Below the pieces are notes generated by a model. It was not told the origin of the DNA. It searched no databases and saw nothing but the letters and a program-made list of their open reading frames with translations. Shown piece by piece: positions 9,538 through 19,069 of a stretch of DNA of 64,000 nt; position 1 is the stretch's first letter, and every line of letters begins with the position of its first letter. Source of the stretch: Shewanella algidipiscicola (lineage in GTDB: Bacteria; Pseudomonadota; Gammaproteobacteria; Enterobacterales; Shewanellaceae); assembly GCF_003605125.1 (NCBI RefSeq), contig NZ_QPQT01000004.1, positions 186,001 through 250,000 of the forward strand, in the 5' to 3' direction. The translations under genes and the position numbers were made by a program.

Positions 9538-10713
9538 ATGGCGATTATCAATATGTCATCGTTGGATCTGCAAGGGAAGCGTGTGCTGATCCGTGAAGAT
9601 TTAAATGTTCCGGTCAGTAATGGCGTGGTGACCAGTGATGCGCGTTTGCGTGCTTCACTGCCGACCATCAAGCTGGCATTAGAAAAAGGTGCGGCGGTCA
9701 TGGTGATGTCTCACCTAGGTCGTCCAACAGAAGGCGAGTACAACAGCGAGTTCTCTCTGCAGCCTGTGGTCGATTACCTTGCAAAAGCACTCGATTGCCC
9801 TGTGCGCCTAGCGACCGACTACCTTGACGGTGTAGAAGCTAACGTGGGTGAAGTGGTCGTTTTTGAAAACGTGCGCTTTAACCTTGGCGAAAAGAAAAAT
9901 GATGCAGCGCTCTCTAAAAAGCTTGCCGCCCTGTGTGACGTCTATGTGATGGATGCTTTTGGTACTGCTCATCGCGCCCAAGCGTCTACCCATGGTGTCG
10001 GTCTTTATGCGCCTATCGCCTGTGCAGGTCCGCTATTAGCGGGAGAGTTAGAAGCATTAGGCAAGGCGATGGACAACCCTGCGCGTCCATTGGTGGCGAT
10101 TGTCGGTGGCTCTAAAGTGTCAACCAAGCTGACTGTGCTTGAAAGCCTATCAGGCATAGTTGATCAACTGGTTGTGGGTGGCGGTATTGCCAATACCTTT
10201 ATTGCAGCGGCCGGTCACGAAGTGGGTAAGTCGCTGTATGAAGCTGACCTTATCGATGAAGCCAAGCGCCTTGTTGCCAATGCACAAAGTCGCGGTGCTG
10301 CTATTCCTGTGCCCACCGATGTGGTGGTGGCTAGCGAGTTTAGCCCAACAGCGACGGCCACACTCAAAGCGGTGGATGCGGTCACCAGTGATGACATGAT
10401 CTTTGATATCGGCCCCGACAGCGCCGAAGCACTGGCTGAGATCCTAAAAAATGCCGGTACCATTGTCTGGAATGGCCCGGTAGGCGTATTTGAGTTTGAC
10501 CAATTTGGCGAAGGCACTAAGCGAATTGCCCAGGCCATTGCCGAGTCGGCTGCTTTTTCTATTGCGGGCGGTGGTGACACGCTTGCTGCGGTCGACAAGT
10601 ACGGTATTGCCGATAAAGTATCTTATATTTCAACCGGTGGCGGCGCCTTCTTAGAGTTTCTCGAAGGTAAAGAGCTGCCAGCAGTGGCGATGTTAGAAAG
10701 CCGCAGCGAATAA
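9538..10713 (+). CDS. pgk: phosphoglycerate kinase
   Basis: 391 aa. It interconverts 1,3-bisphosphoglycerate and ADP with 3-phosphoglycerate and ATP in glycolysis. The start ATG 9538 has AAGGAA eight bases upstream; the longer in-frame start at 9517 adds residues not found in the family. Signatures are [16 protein letters not shown] near residue 15, [10 protein letters not shown] near 60, [14 protein letters not shown] near 140, the hinge GGSKVSTKL near 190, and the C-terminal nucleotide-loop [13 protein letters not shown]. Two-domain cytosolic enzyme, 177 bases before fba. Confidence 0.98.
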   Translation: MAIINMSSLDLQGKRVLIREDLNVPVSNGVVTSDARLRASLPTIKLALEKGAAVMVMSHLGRPTEGEYNSEFSLQPVVDYLAKALDCPVRLATDYLDGVEANVGEVVVFENVRFNLGEKKNDAALSKKLAALCDVYVMDAFGTAHRAQASTHGVGLYAPIACAGPLLAGELEALGKAMDNPARPLVAIVGGSKVSTKLTVLESLSGIVDQLVVGGGIANTFIAAAGHEVGKSLYEADLIDEAKRLVANAQSRGAAIPVPTDVVVASEFSPTATATLKAVDAVTSDDMIFDIGPDSAEALAEILKNAGTIVWNGPVGVFEFDQFGEGTKRIAQAIAESAAFSIAGGGDTLAAVDKYGIADKVSYISTGGGAFLEFLEGKELPAVAMLESRSE

Positions 10714-10759
10714 GGGTTACAGAACAAGCAACACGAATCATTAATATTATAAAAAACCG

Positions 10760-10799
10760 CTGACGATGTGCAGCTGCAGGATGTGGCTGCCATCGTTAG
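10760..10799 (+). other. hairpin in the pgk-fba gap
   Basis: CTGACGATG at the left pairs with CATCGTTAG at the right (one G-T pair), and an inner GCAGC/GCTGC stem extends it. No T run follows. It could be an mRNA stability or processing element between pgk and fba. Confidence 0.35.
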
Positions 10800-10890
10800 T
10801 ATAAAAATCTGTCCAAACGATAGTGACCTCGGTGACTCAGTTAATGACTTATTAAAACATTAACTTACACCCTATTATTGGAGTAAAAAA

Positions 10891-11955
10891 ATGGCCTTAA
10901 TTTCCCTACGTCAACTGCTAGACCATGCCGCTGAACATAACTACGGTGTGCCTGCGTTTAACGTTAACAACCTTGAGCAGATGCGTGCCATTATGCAGGC
11001 TGCTGAAGCAACCGACAGCCCGGTTATCGTACAAGCATCGGCAGGTGCGCGTAAGTACGCCCGTCCTCAATTCCTTAAGTACTTGATGGCAGCGGCGCTT
11101 GAGCAGTACCCAGATATCCCTGTGTGTATTCACCAAGATCACGGTACTGATCCTGATATCTGTCAGCGCTCAATTCAGCTTGGTATGTCATCTGTGATGA
11201 TGGATGGCTCATTGATGGCCGACGGTAAGACGCCTGCATCCTATGAGTACAACGTCGATGTGACCCGTAAAACCGTTGCCTTTGCTCACGCCTGTGGTGT
11301 GTCGGTTGAAGGTGAAATTGGTTGTTTAGGTAGCCTAGAAACCGGCATGGCCGGTGAAGAAGATGGTGTGGGTGCCGAAGGCGTACTTAGCCACGATCAA
11401 CTGCTGACGACGCCAGAAGAAGCTGCGCGTTTTGTGCGTGATACCCACGTCGATGCACTTGCCATCGCGATTGGTACCAGCCATGGTGCGTACAAGTTCA
11501 GCCGCAAGCCTACCGGTGACGTGCTACGTATTGATCGCATCAAAGAGATCCACGCGCGTATTCCTAACACTCACTTAGTGATGCACGGTTCATCTTCAGT
11601 ACCGCAAGAGTGGCTTGAGATCATCAACCAGTATGGCGGTGCTATTCCGGAAACTTACGGCGTACCGCTTGAGGAGATCGTTGAAGGTATCAAGCATGGC
11701 GTACGTAAAGTGAATATCGATACCGATTTACGTTTGGCATCGACTGGCGCGGTACGTAAGTTCTTGGCTGAAAACCCAAGCGAGTTTGACCCGCGTAAAT
11801 TCCTTAAAGCGTCGATGGAAGCCATGGCCGATATCTGTACCACGCGCTATGAAGCCTTTGGCTGTGCGGGTATGGGCTCTAAGATTAAGCCTAAGTCATT
11901 ACAAGCTATGTACAAGGCGTATCAATCAGGCGAATTAGATCCAAAAATAAACTAA
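10891..11955 (+). CDS. fba: class II fructose-bisphosphate aldolase
   Basis: 354 aa. It cleaves fructose 1,6-bisphosphate to glyceraldehyde 3-phosphate and dihydroxyacetone phosphate with a divalent metal. Metal and catalytic residues are visible in [12 protein letters not shown] near residue 78 (Asp-His), in [14 protein letters not shown] near 140, and in the [10 protein letters not shown] and VRKVNIDTD segments that bind phosphate. The length and the [13 protein letters not shown] insert match the longer CbbA-like (Calvin-type) class II subgroup rather than the E. coli FbaA length. GGAG lies nine bases before the ATG and a strong terminator follows. Confidence 0.96.
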   Translation: MALISLRQLLDHAAEHNYGVPAFNVNNLEQMRAIMQAAEATDSPVIVQASAGARKYARPQFLKYLMAAALEQYPDIPVCIHQDHGTDPDICQRSIQLGMSSVMMDGSLMADGKTPASYEYNVDVTRKTVAFAHACGVSVEGEIGCLGSLETGMAGEEDGVGAEGVLSHDQLLTTPEEAARFVRDTHVDALAIAIGTSHGAYKFSRKPTGDVLRIDRIKEIHARIPNTHLVMHGSSSVPQEWLEIINQYGGAIPETYGVPLEEIVEGIKHGVRKVNIDTDLRLASTGAVRKFLAENPSEFDPRKFLKASMEAMADICTTRYEAFGCAGMGSKIKPKSLQAMYKAYQSGELDPKIN

Positions 11956-11971
11956 GTTAAGTTTGCCTTTG

Positions 11972-11997
11972 AAAAACCACCGCAAGGTGGTTTTTTT
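11972..11997 (+). terminator. Rho-independent terminator after fba
   Basis: AAAAACCACC-GCAA-GGTGGTTTTTTT is a compact hairpin with a seven-T tail 17 bases after the fba stop. Confidence 0.92.
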
Positions 11998-12153
11998 ATG
12001 GCCTAACAATAAGTGAGAGCGCTAGAAGGCTAGTCATAATGGCGATTTACTCGTCGATAAATCAGATGATACCAGCCTTATTTTCATTTCTTTGCGCTGA
12101 ATGTTAATATTGCGCCAATTTTAAGGGACTTCGATAACATAGGTAACGTGAAG

Positions 12154-12894
12154 ATGAAAAAACTGCTGACTGCCACCGCTATTTTGTTAGCAACACCGTT
12201 TGTCGCTCACGCAGGTGCGGATTTTGTTAAGGGTGATAGAACCTTTGCTGCCGATGCTGAGCTGGGTGCGACAGTGACCACAGGGAACACGGAAACCACG
12301 TCTTTAAAAGGGCGTCTAGACATGAAGCATGAGCTTGGTAATTGGGAAAACCAATACCTGCTTGAGGCGCTGTATAAAGAAGATACCGGCGAAGAGACGG
12401 GTAAGCGTTATTACGGTTTAGTGCAGGGCAACTATCAGTTTGATGATGTCAACTATATGTTTGCCAATGCCAATCACGAGATAGACCCTTTTACAGGTTT
12501 CGATTCAAAATCAACCGTTTCTGTCGGTTATGGTCATAAGTTTATCGACAATCCTAAGACCATATTTGCTGTCGAAGTGGGTCCAGGTTACCAATATAAG
12601 CGTCTGGATGAGGAGAGCCGCTTAGCCGCTGGCTATGACAGTGAACAAAGCTGGGTTGCCCACGGCGTGATGAATTTCGAGACAGAAATTTCAGACAACT
12701 CGACGTTTAAGCAGTTGTTTACTGCCGATTACGGTGAGAGTTTAGAAGGTCGCTCTGAAACTTCGGTTACTGCTAATATTGCTGGCGCTCTGGCGATGAA
12801 GTTTGCCGTGGTTGTGCGTTATAACAGCGAGCCGTTGGACAATAAAAAGAGTACCGACACTGAAACCAATATGACCTTACTGTACTCATTTTAA
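12154..12894 (+). CDS. DUF481 outer-membrane beta-barrel protein
   Basis: 246 aa from ATG 12154 (a GTG two codons earlier is also possible). A clean signal peptide MKKLLTATAILLATPFVAHA is followed by a mature part of alternating strands. GAGADF and LGATVTTGNTETTSLKGRLD match the start of DUF481 proteins, and GYGHKFIDNPKTIFAVEVGPGYQYKR matches their middle. It ends in ...NMTLLYSF with a terminal Phe, as outer-membrane barrels do. The family is related to YdiY of E. coli, and its function is unknown. A single-gene unit between two terminators. Confidence 0.85.
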   Translation: MKKLLTATAILLATPFVAHAGADFVKGDRTFAADAELGATVTTGNTETTSLKGRLDMKHELGNWENQYLLEALYKEDTGEETGKRYYGLVQGNYQFDDVNYMFANANHEIDPFTGFDSKSTVSVGYGHKFIDNPKTIFAVEVGPGYQYKRLDEESRLAAGYDSEQSWVAHGVMNFETEISDNSTFKQLFTADYGESLEGRSETSVTANIAGALAMKFAVVVRYNSEPLDNKKSTDTETNMTLLYSF

Positions 12895-12978
12895 TAGAAG
12901 GTAAGGGTTTAGGTTAAGTAAACCACAGTGCTTCTCGATTAAGTTAATGTTGTAATGTATTGAGAACAGTGGTTTTTT

Positions 12979-13003
12979 AAAGCGCCGATAAGGCGCTTTT
13001 TTT
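12979..13003 (+). terminator. Rho-independent terminator after the DUF481 gene
   Basis: AAGCGCC-GATA-GGCGCTTTTTTT: a seven-base GC-rich stem and seven T residues. Confidence 0.92.
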
Positions 13004-13163
13004 GTATTTGAGGCCGGTGTTGAGTCATTTTTTCCTCCTTGAAAGAGTATTTTGTGGCAGATATCACGGAAATCAACATTCCTTTAGCTGATAGCTTTAT
13101 AATCGCAGCAGTTAAGTGGGGTTGTGAGTACAATTACTCATAGTTTTTGATGCGAGCACGCCT

Positions 13164-13595
13164 ATGCAAATCGGTCGATGCTGGTTTGATATTGCTCAAG
13201 CACAGCTGTCAAATCAGGATAATGATACCAGTTGGAAAATGCCGCCAGCCGAGTTCGCTGTGCTTAACACCTTGGTAGAGCATCGAGATAAGGTGCTGTC
13301 AAATGAGCAGCTGTTGGCGTCTCTTCCCGAACAGACTCGTTCGCTCGCCAGCTTAGAGGCGGCGATTAAGCGTGTACGCTTCTTTTTAGGTCAGTCGGCG
13401 CTATTTATTGAAGCCGTTGATGGGCAAGGATATATCTTGCACAGTAAATCGACGCGTGCCACAGGTTTTTGGGCCTTGCGTCCGGGTAAAAGCATGTCGC
13501 TGAAACAGTATTCGTTATTGATAGCTCAGCTAGTGTTGTTACTGCTGCTGATTTATTCGCTATTTGAACCCACCGCTAAGATATTTTTCCCCTAA
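13164..13595 (+). CDS. ToxR-like winged-helix membrane regulator, short form
   Basis: 143 aa. Residues of about 1-95 form an OmpR/PhoB-type winged helix: MPPAEFAVLNTLVEHRDKVLS is the first part and AAIKRVRFFLG is the recognition-helix region, followed by the wing VDGQGYILHSK. One transmembrane helix spans about 118-136 (LLIAQLVLLLLLIYSLF), leaving only about seven periplasmic residues, much less than in ToxR or CadC. It aligns at its start with the regulator at 15995 (MQIGRCWFDI versus MQLGDCLFDV). It may bind DNA at the membrane and depend on a partner for sensing. Its target is not evident. Confidence 0.8.
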   Translation: MQIGRCWFDIAQAQLSNQDNDTSWKMPPAEFAVLNTLVEHRDKVLSNEQLLASLPEQTRSLASLEAAIKRVRFFLGQSALFIEAVDGQGYILHSKSTRATGFWALRPGKSMSLKQYSLLIAQLVLLLLLIYSLFEPTAKIFFP

Positions 13596-13986
13596 CGGAT
13601 GCTGTGTTGCAAAGCCTGAGCCGTTATTGGCTGTTAGCCATGAGCCATTAACTATTAATGATAAGCCCACCTGTTACCACCTTCTCTTATGTGATCAGGC
13701 ATAACACTAGTGCTCTCTTCACTTATCTACTCAGGTTATCGCTTGTCGGCTAGCCAAGCGTGAATGATGTGCTAAGGATGGAGATACTACTTTGGCGAAG
13801 TGGTCTCTCCGTCAGCATTTAACACTTACAGCTTAACACTCAGCATGATCTTGCTTATGGGCGTCGTGGTGTGAAGGCTGCTTGTTAGGGCTTAGGTGGC
13901 GCGCTTTTATTGAGCAGCTTAGCTGGGTGAGGCGAGAAAAAGGGCATAGTCAATCATTGCCTATGCCCTATGTTGGCTACCGACCT
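13596..13986. other. convergent intergenic region
   Basis: 391 bases between convergent genes. Apart from the minus-strand terminator at 13936-13968 I see no ORF, repeat or RNA gene. Confidence 0.6.
13936..13968 (-). terminator. terminator of the lipoprotein/cytochrome pair
   Basis: On the minus strand GGGCATAG and CTATGCCC form an 8-base stem with an 11-base loop, followed by CTTTTT. It ends transcription of the genes at 13987 and 14532. Confidence 0.8.
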
Positions 13987-14520
13987 TTAGGTGGCAGGCG
14001 GTGTAGCAGGTTGTAAGGTTAGCTCGTTACTGGCGAGCGTGCCGTTAATTTCGATGGCCACTTTATAGCGTTTCACCGCACCGGGTGCACTATTGTCATC
14101 CCAATTGAGCCCGATTGCTTCGAAGCTGTATTGGCCCTTATCTGACTCGACTAACACACCATCACATTGCGCCGCTGCACTGTCACAGGCGTAGGTGTGG
14201 GTAACGTGCCAGCGTTTCCATGCTTTAGCCTTACGTGATGGCGATTCATCATCGGGAAAGCCAAAATAGGTGATGCGATAGTCTTTGACATTAGTGATGG
14301 CCAGCGCGCTATCATCTGCCAAGGAGAAGCTTAATGCCCCGCTGTCACCATCGAACTGCGCTAATGTGAGGTTAATTGCCGCCGCCTCATTAATATCGAT
14401 ACTGTCCGCCACTGGCGGCGGGACAACAATCGGTGGCTCTGTGGTATCTGCATCATCACTGCCACAACCGCCGCACAGTAACAGTGTCGCCAGTAGGCCT
14501 GTTATTAATTTATCATTCAT
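13987..14520 (-). CDS. small exported lipoprotein-like protein next to a diheme cytochrome
   Basis: 177 aa from ATG 14520, which has a strong AGGGAGG site; the longer open frame runs into the upstream gene and is unlikely. The N-terminus MNDKLITGLLATLLLCGGCGSDD is a signal peptide with a Cys-rich lipobox-like end. Proline-rich PPIVVPPP follows. The rest is a beta-rich domain with one Cys pair (TYACDSAAAQC) and the phrase ITYFGFPDDESPSRKAKAW, which reminds me of the heme-free domains of OmcA/MtrC cytochromes, though this is weak. No heme motif. It lies 11 bases after the cytochrome gene at 14532, so the two are likely made together and may act as partners. Confidence 0.65.
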   Translation of the reverse strand: MNDKLITGLLATLLLCGGCGSDDADTTEPPIVVPPPVADSIDINEAAAINLTLAQFDGDSGALSFSLADDSALAITNVKDYRITYFGFPDDESPSRKAKAWKRWHVTHTYACDSAAAQCDGVLVESDKGQYSFEAIGLNWDDNSAPGAVKRYKVAIEINGTLASNELTLQPATPPAT

Positions 14521-14531
14521 ATCAGCCTCCC

Positions 14532-15353
14532 TTAATTGAAGTGACCAGTATGGCAAGTGGTGCATTCCATATCGGTTTTAACACTGGCAGCGCTGCCCAT
14601 AGTGTCGGTCACGCCGTGACAGCTTTGACAGCCTTGTGCCTCGCTCGATGGCTTAGACTCTGGCAATGAAGCTAGATCTTCGCCTGCATAAGCGCGGTTG
14701 AGTAGCTCTACTAAGTGATAAGCGATAGAGGCTGATAAACGGTAGCAACGCTCGCCTTTTTGGCTAAAGGCAAAGCCCGATGCCTTAGACCAGTTGCTGA
14801 TAGATGAGTGGCATAGCACACTGTTAGCGACTGATGATTTACCGACTTTTGCCGTTTTCTCATCGGTTGAGCCGATGCCCGCAATAAACTCTGGGCTCGA
14901 TAGCGGTAACTCAGTCGTCTCGTAATACCTAAAGGCCGCGCCAATCACAGCACTGTTTTGACCATTGATATCATCTAAGATGTTGACCAACATGCCTGTG
15001 GCATTCATGTTGCCGCATACTGTGCCTTGTCCACCTATACCCGCTCCACCATAAGCCGCTAATGCTGTTGGGATAGTGGCAAACTTTGCCGCATCGGCAC
15101 TGGATGAGTTAGCTAACATGGTAACCAATGAATGAAACACTTGGTGCATACATCCGCCACCTGTTTCATAGGCAAGCTTAGCCGTCGCCATCGCATCGAG
15201 TGGGACGTATTTGAGTTTATCCCCTAAGGCTAAATGAAAATTGCCCTGGTCATCTGTAGCTGCGAAGGCAGAGGTGCCCATTAAGGTGGCTCCTGCGGCG
15301 GCGGTGCTGATGCCAATGATTTTGGTCAGTGCTTGGCGTCTATTAATGGTCAT
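14532..15353 (-). CDS. Tat-exported split-Soret-type diheme cytochrome c
   Basis: 273 aa. The N-terminus MTINRRQALTKIIGISTAAAG has the twin-arginine motif and a hydrophobic stretch ending in SAFA, so it is a Tat substrate, odd for a c-type cytochrome because heme is attached outside. Two heme-binding motifs, CQSCH and CTTCH, lie at the C-terminus. The middle carries spaced cysteines (GGGCMHQVF, GTVCGNMNATG, SVLCHSS, ERCYRLSA) like the C_GCAxxG_C_C family and the split-Soret cytochrome of Desulfovibrio. Shewanella genomes carry such a split-Soret diheme protein in this neighbourhood. Its redox role is not known. Confidence 0.8.
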   Translation of the reverse strand: MTINRRQALTKIIGISTAAAGATLMGTSAFAATDDQGNFHLALGDKLKYVPLDAMATAKLAYETGGGCMHQVFHSLVTMLANSSSADAAKFATIPTALAAYGGAGIGGQGTVCGNMNATGMLVNILDDINGQNSAVIGAAFRYYETTELPLSSPEFIAGIGSTDEKTAKVGKSSVANSVLCHSSISNWSKASGFAFSQKGERCYRLSASIAYHLVELLNRAYAGEDLASLPESKPSSEAQGCQSCHGVTDTMGSAASVKTDMECTTCHTGHFN

Positions 15354-15964
15354 AATAATATCCTCACTTAGGTAGCATTCGTTATTAGTAAAATAGTGGG
15401 TTGTTACTGCAATGATTGTTGCGGGGAAGCGTTGGCTATCCCGCTGAACTTGAAGCCAGTTTGGCGTGAGAATCTTGTAAATAGTGTGATGACTGATGGA
15501 TGAATACTGCTCTATCGATGCATATAAATGTGCAGGGTTGAAGAGTATTGTTTGGCCGTGGATTAATCGGTTTTAGGCTTAATTAATGTCTGCATTGATT
15601 AGCGTTGAAGATTAACGTGTGATCTGTAACCTTTTATTTGTGAGCTTCATGTTAATTTATCCCCAGTGAAGCCTTCGCCATCGTCGATATTTATGGCGTG
15701 AAGAGTGTGACAGGCTTCGCGTAACGACAAGCTTACCCATCGATTTACCGATGACTTCCATATAGATTGTAATGAGATAATGGCGATCACAGAAATAGTT
15801 GAGCGTATTGCTTATGCTAAGCCTGTTGGGTTATCGGCATTAACTGACTCACGGTCAGTATTAGCATTTAGCTGATAGTAGTGGCTAAATCCCATCGGTT
15901 TTGGGTTGGTAATAGCAGTGCGTTTAATTGATGGCTCAGTCACCGACAATGGCTATGGCAAACA
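15354..15964. other. divergent intergenic region, cytochrome / ToxR-like regulator
   Basis: 611 bases between the minus-strand cytochrome gene and the plus-strand regulator gene. It presumably holds both promoters. I find no ORF with a ribosome site, no RNA gene and no clear operator. Confidence 0.55.
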
Positions 15965-15994
15965 TTGAATCGTAAAGTGAGGGTAAAGCAAGCA

Positions 15995-16774
15995 ATGCAA
16001 CTAGGTGACTGCCTGTTTGATGTTCAAAAAGGGCTATTGACCCACCAAGTCACACAAGAGCAATGGCAATTGCCACGGGCTGAGTGGCAAGTGCTACGTA
16101 TTTTACTTGAGCACCATGATCAAGTGGTACCCAAGCAAGTGCTTGGCGCGGCGGATGCTGAGCACCCGCCGCTGAGCGACTCGTCGGTAACCCGTGCCAT
16201 CTTTATGCTGCGCTCTTTTTTGGGGCCTGTAGATGAGCATTTGATTGAAACTGTCAAAGGCAAAGGTTATCGACTAAAACTAGCTTCATCATCGGCGAAA
16301 AAGCGAGGTTTAAGCGCTCGTTATAACTGGATTAAATGGCAGCGTATTGATGTCAGTACATGGATGAAAATGCTCATCGCACTAGTGGTCACACTCATTA
16401 TGGTCTTAGTCTTGGGACAATGGCTAAGTACGGTCAATCTTGAGACGCAAACCACAGCCCCCTTTGCCCAGCAAACACTGACTCTGGAGTCAGGCCAGCA
16501 AGTCACTCTGAGTAGTTTTGCGACCTCAAAAACCAATAATACCTTACTGATAGCGCTAGCTGAGCGGCTGGCTGACGATATTAAGCATTGCGAATCCACT
16601 CCTTGGAGAAAAGTGTTTTTATCGCTATCACACGATAAGCAGGTGTTTAATATCACCCTTAGAGGAGAAAAACTGGGTCAGTCAGTGGTGCGCAACCTTA
16701 AATTAACCGACTTTAGGCAGAGCAAAGCGTTTCTTACCGACGCCTGGCTGGCAGAGGTGTCTTTGTGTGAATAG
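15995..16774 (+). CDS. ToxR/MarT-like membrane transcriptional regulator
   Basis: 259 aa when started at ATG 15995, where it aligns with the paralogue at 13164; an in-frame TTG 15965 would add ten residues. Residues of about 1-95 are a winged helix (LPRAEWQVLRILLEHHDQVVPKQVL; VTRAIFMLRSFLG; VKGKGYRL). One transmembrane helix lies at about 125-145, then a 115-residue periplasmic domain with a late Cys pair region (IKHCESTPW, EVSLCE). The family binds DNA while anchored in the membrane. The 8-base overlap with a FidL-like gene parallels the MarT-FidL and ToxR-ToxS pairs. It may control the divergent cytochrome genes, which is inference from position. Confidence 0.8.
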   Translation: MQLGDCLFDVQKGLLTHQVTQEQWQLPRAEWQVLRILLEHHDQVVPKQVLGAADAEHPPLSDSSVTRAIFMLRSFLGPVDEHLIETVKGKGYRLKLASSSAKKRGLSARYNWIKWQRIDVSTWMKMLIALVVTLIMVLVLGQWLSTVNLETQTTAPFAQQTLTLESGQQVTLSSFATSKTNNTLLIALAERLADDIKHCESTPWRKVFLSLSHDKQVFNITLRGEKLGQSVVRNLKLTDFRQSKAFLTDAWLAEVSLCE

Positions 16775-17285
16775 AAAACTACTTTGGGCCATTAACCTCA
16801 CTATCTTGCTGCTGCTTGCGGTAAGCGTCACTATCAGTTATCGCTATCTGTATCCGGCTAAGAGCATTATGCTTAGCTGCAGCTCCGAACTGTATGACAG
16901 TAGTGACCCCTTAAACGGCGCCCGTCATTATCTGTTGGTCGACATTATGGCCAAAGCGCAGCAAGCCCAGATCAATTATCGTTATTTTAATCTAGACGGT
17001 ACTTCGGCTGGCACCATACGTATGCAGGGCCAACTTAACGATTATGATGAGGCGGCTAATCGGTTTGATTTTTCGGTGTATACCAAAGAAGAAAGCCTAG
17101 ATGAGCGCCTCGACAGTCGTCCGCAACATATGCAGTATCTTTCCTATGTCAGCTCGTTTAATTTAGACAGTAAAGGTATGCACAATCTGTCTATTGAATC
17201 ATTAGACTTAGACTCGCATCGCGATTACGCTGTGGTGTTATTTCAACCCAGCAATACCGTATGTGGTTGTCGCTTAGTTCATTAA
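16767..17285 (+). CDS. FidL-like membrane protein, partner of the ToxR-like regulator
   Basis: 172 aa from GTG 16767, overlapping the regulator stop by eight bases. One N-terminal transmembrane anchor at about residues 6-25 precedes a periplasmic domain of mixed strands: LSCSSELYDSS, then RMQGQLNDYDEAANRFDFSVYT, and a final NTVCGCRLVH. The size, topology and position immediately behind a ToxR-like gene match FidL-like proteins, which are thought to modulate their regulator from the periplasmic side as ToxS does ToxR. No enzymatic motif is visible. Confidence 0.65.
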   Translation: MNRKLLWAINLTILLLLAVSVTISYRYLYPAKSIMLSCSSELYDSSDPLNGARHYLLVDIMAKAQQAQINYRYFNLDGTSAGTIRMQGQLNDYDEAANRFDFSVYTKEESLDERLDSRPQHMQYLSYVSSFNLDSKGMHNLSIESLDLDSHRDYAVVLFQPSNTVCGCRLVH

Positions 17286-17351
17286 CCTATCTTGGGTTAT
17301 ACTAATATTACCCCGTAAGTTTATGATATATTTTTACTATTTCGAGGTCGT

Positions 17352-18758
17352 GTGTCTAAGATTTATGTTAAGCAGGAAGAGTCACTGTCGATAAAGTTTA
17401 CCCACCAGATGAAAGTGGGTGATCAAAGGCGGTTAGACCTTTATTTCTTTTTACCCAAAGAGATGGGTATCAACTCTCAGAGCTTAGATGCAGAAGAGTA
17501 TTACTTCGCCGCCATTGCTGGGCGTCGCTCCTATTACTCATCCGGCCTACATCTCCCCTTAGTGCAAGGGCGCTTTATTAGCCAGAATAAACGTACGGTC
17601 GAAGAGTTTAGACTCTACTTAAACCTGTTTGCTTATCAGTTTGCGGTGGCGATTGAGACCGACAGTAAAGAGTTGGCGCAGGTGGAAGATGTTGAGCAGT
17701 TTTACACCTCACTGAAAGAACTCAGTGATATTGTCGCACAGCTATTGAAAAAGTTTCGCCGTAATGAACCGAGTGACCCTAAATGGAAGCACTATTTCGA
17801 AAACTCCGATAATTATCTGTCATGGTTTTGTGAGCAGCGGCTATTACAACTGATCTCTCACGCCCCGCGTAGCAGCGATTATAACGAGTTGACTGAAGAG
17901 GTGTTGTCGCTGTGTCGCAGTGAGCGAGCCTATCGTGAAGCCAAAAATTATAATTCTGCGCAAACCAAGGATGATCCTAACCGCATCTCGAATAAGATGC
18001 TGTTATTAAGACGTTTGATCCAGCAAGGGGTAGTACTCAAAGAGGAGCTTAAAACCTTAGGGGTGGGGTTAAAAAAACTCACCACTGGGGTGGCGACGGG
18101 CGGAGTGATGCTGGTCGTGTCGGCCTTGATTATTAAGGCCCAAGGTGTGTTTAACGGCCTGACCCTGTCATTGGTGTTGACCTTGGCGGTGATCTACGGC
18201 TTTCGTGAAATCTTTAAAGAAGATATTCGCAACGCCTTATGGCGCGTTATTCAAAAGGGGCGACCGCGCTGGAGCCGCATTTTGCGCGACACCACCACTC
18301 AAGCGGTCATTGGGCGTCAGTTGGTCTGGTTAGACTTTATTAAGTCCAAAGATCTGCCAGAACAGATTGAAGAGATCTTAAAGCGTCGCCATAGCCAAAA
18401 TAAGGTCGATTCGGAGATATTACATTATGGTATTTACTCCCGCATCGCCCAGAAAGACTTTTTAGCCGGTTACTCGACCATTCAAGAGCAAGTGAACTTT
18501 AGTTTGGTGCCGTTTGCGCGTTATTTAGAGCGCGGCAGAGCCAAAATTTATAAAGAGTCCGCAGGCCAAGTGAGTTATGACTCTGTGGAGCGGCGCTACC
18601 AAGTTAATCTTATCTTGATGCTGCGAGAAGGGCGTAATCCGCCGCAATATGCGCGTTATAAGATCACCATGAACCGTTCGACCATAGTCGAGGTGACCGA
18701 AAGCCAGTTACCCGATGGGATGACGCTAATAGGTGGAGAGCAAGACAGCGAAGACTAA
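17352..18758 (+). CDS. two-helix membrane protein of unknown function
   Basis: 468 aa from GTG 17352 behind GAGG. I do not recognise the family. The N-terminal 245 residues are soluble and charged, with a long helical segment around VEQFYTSLKELSDIVAQLLKKFRR. Two hydrophobic helices lie at about 248-265 and 268-284, separated by only a few residues, and the C-terminal 180 residues are again soluble. Both ends should thus be cytoplasmic. The C-terminal part is beta-rich (RRYQVNLILMLREGR; RYKITMNRSTIVEVTE). The gene follows the FidL-like gene by 66 bases, so it may belong to the same unit. Confidence 0.6.
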   Translation: MSKIYVKQEESLSIKFTHQMKVGDQRRLDLYFFLPKEMGINSQSLDAEEYYFAAIAGRRSYYSSGLHLPLVQGRFISQNKRTVEEFRLYLNLFAYQFAVAIETDSKELAQVEDVEQFYTSLKELSDIVAQLLKKFRRNEPSDPKWKHYFENSDNYLSWFCEQRLLQLISHAPRSSDYNELTEEVLSLCRSERAYREAKNYNSAQTKDDPNRISNKMLLLRRLIQQGVVLKEELKTLGVGLKKLTTGVATGGVMLVVSALIIKAQGVFNGLTLSLVLTLAVIYGFREIFKEDIRNALWRVIQKGRPRWSRILRDTTTQAVIGRQLVWLDFIKSKDLPEQIEEILKRRHSQNKVDSEILHYGIYSRIAQKDFLAGYSTIQEQVNFSLVPFARYLERGRAKIYKESAGQVSYDSVERRYQVNLILMLREGRNPPQYARYKITMNRSTIVEVTESQLPDGMTLIGGEQDSED

Positions 18759-19069
18759 GGTGGCACTTCGCTGGCAGCGGAACTTAGCTTGATGGAGTAT
18801 CAATTGCCTGCGGTTGGTGTTAATTGTTTGAAAAATATATAACTTCTCAACTTAAATCGGCATTATTGTCACTTTGTCATTGCCAGTTTTAAGCTTCATT
18901 GTTTTGAATTGCTTGCAGCAGGCCTTTCGTGTCGATATTGCTTAGGGAGAGTGAGTGAAGCGTAGCTCCAACCCCTTTATCTACAGATACTTGCAAAAAA
19001 CGGGTAACTGTTAGATTGAGTCTGAGTTACTACATGTAAGCGTTAGTCTATGAATCCTCGAGCGCTTGC
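18759..19069. other. convergent intergenic region
   Basis: 311 bases between convergent genes. No ORF, repeat or strong hairpin recognised. Confidence 0.5.
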
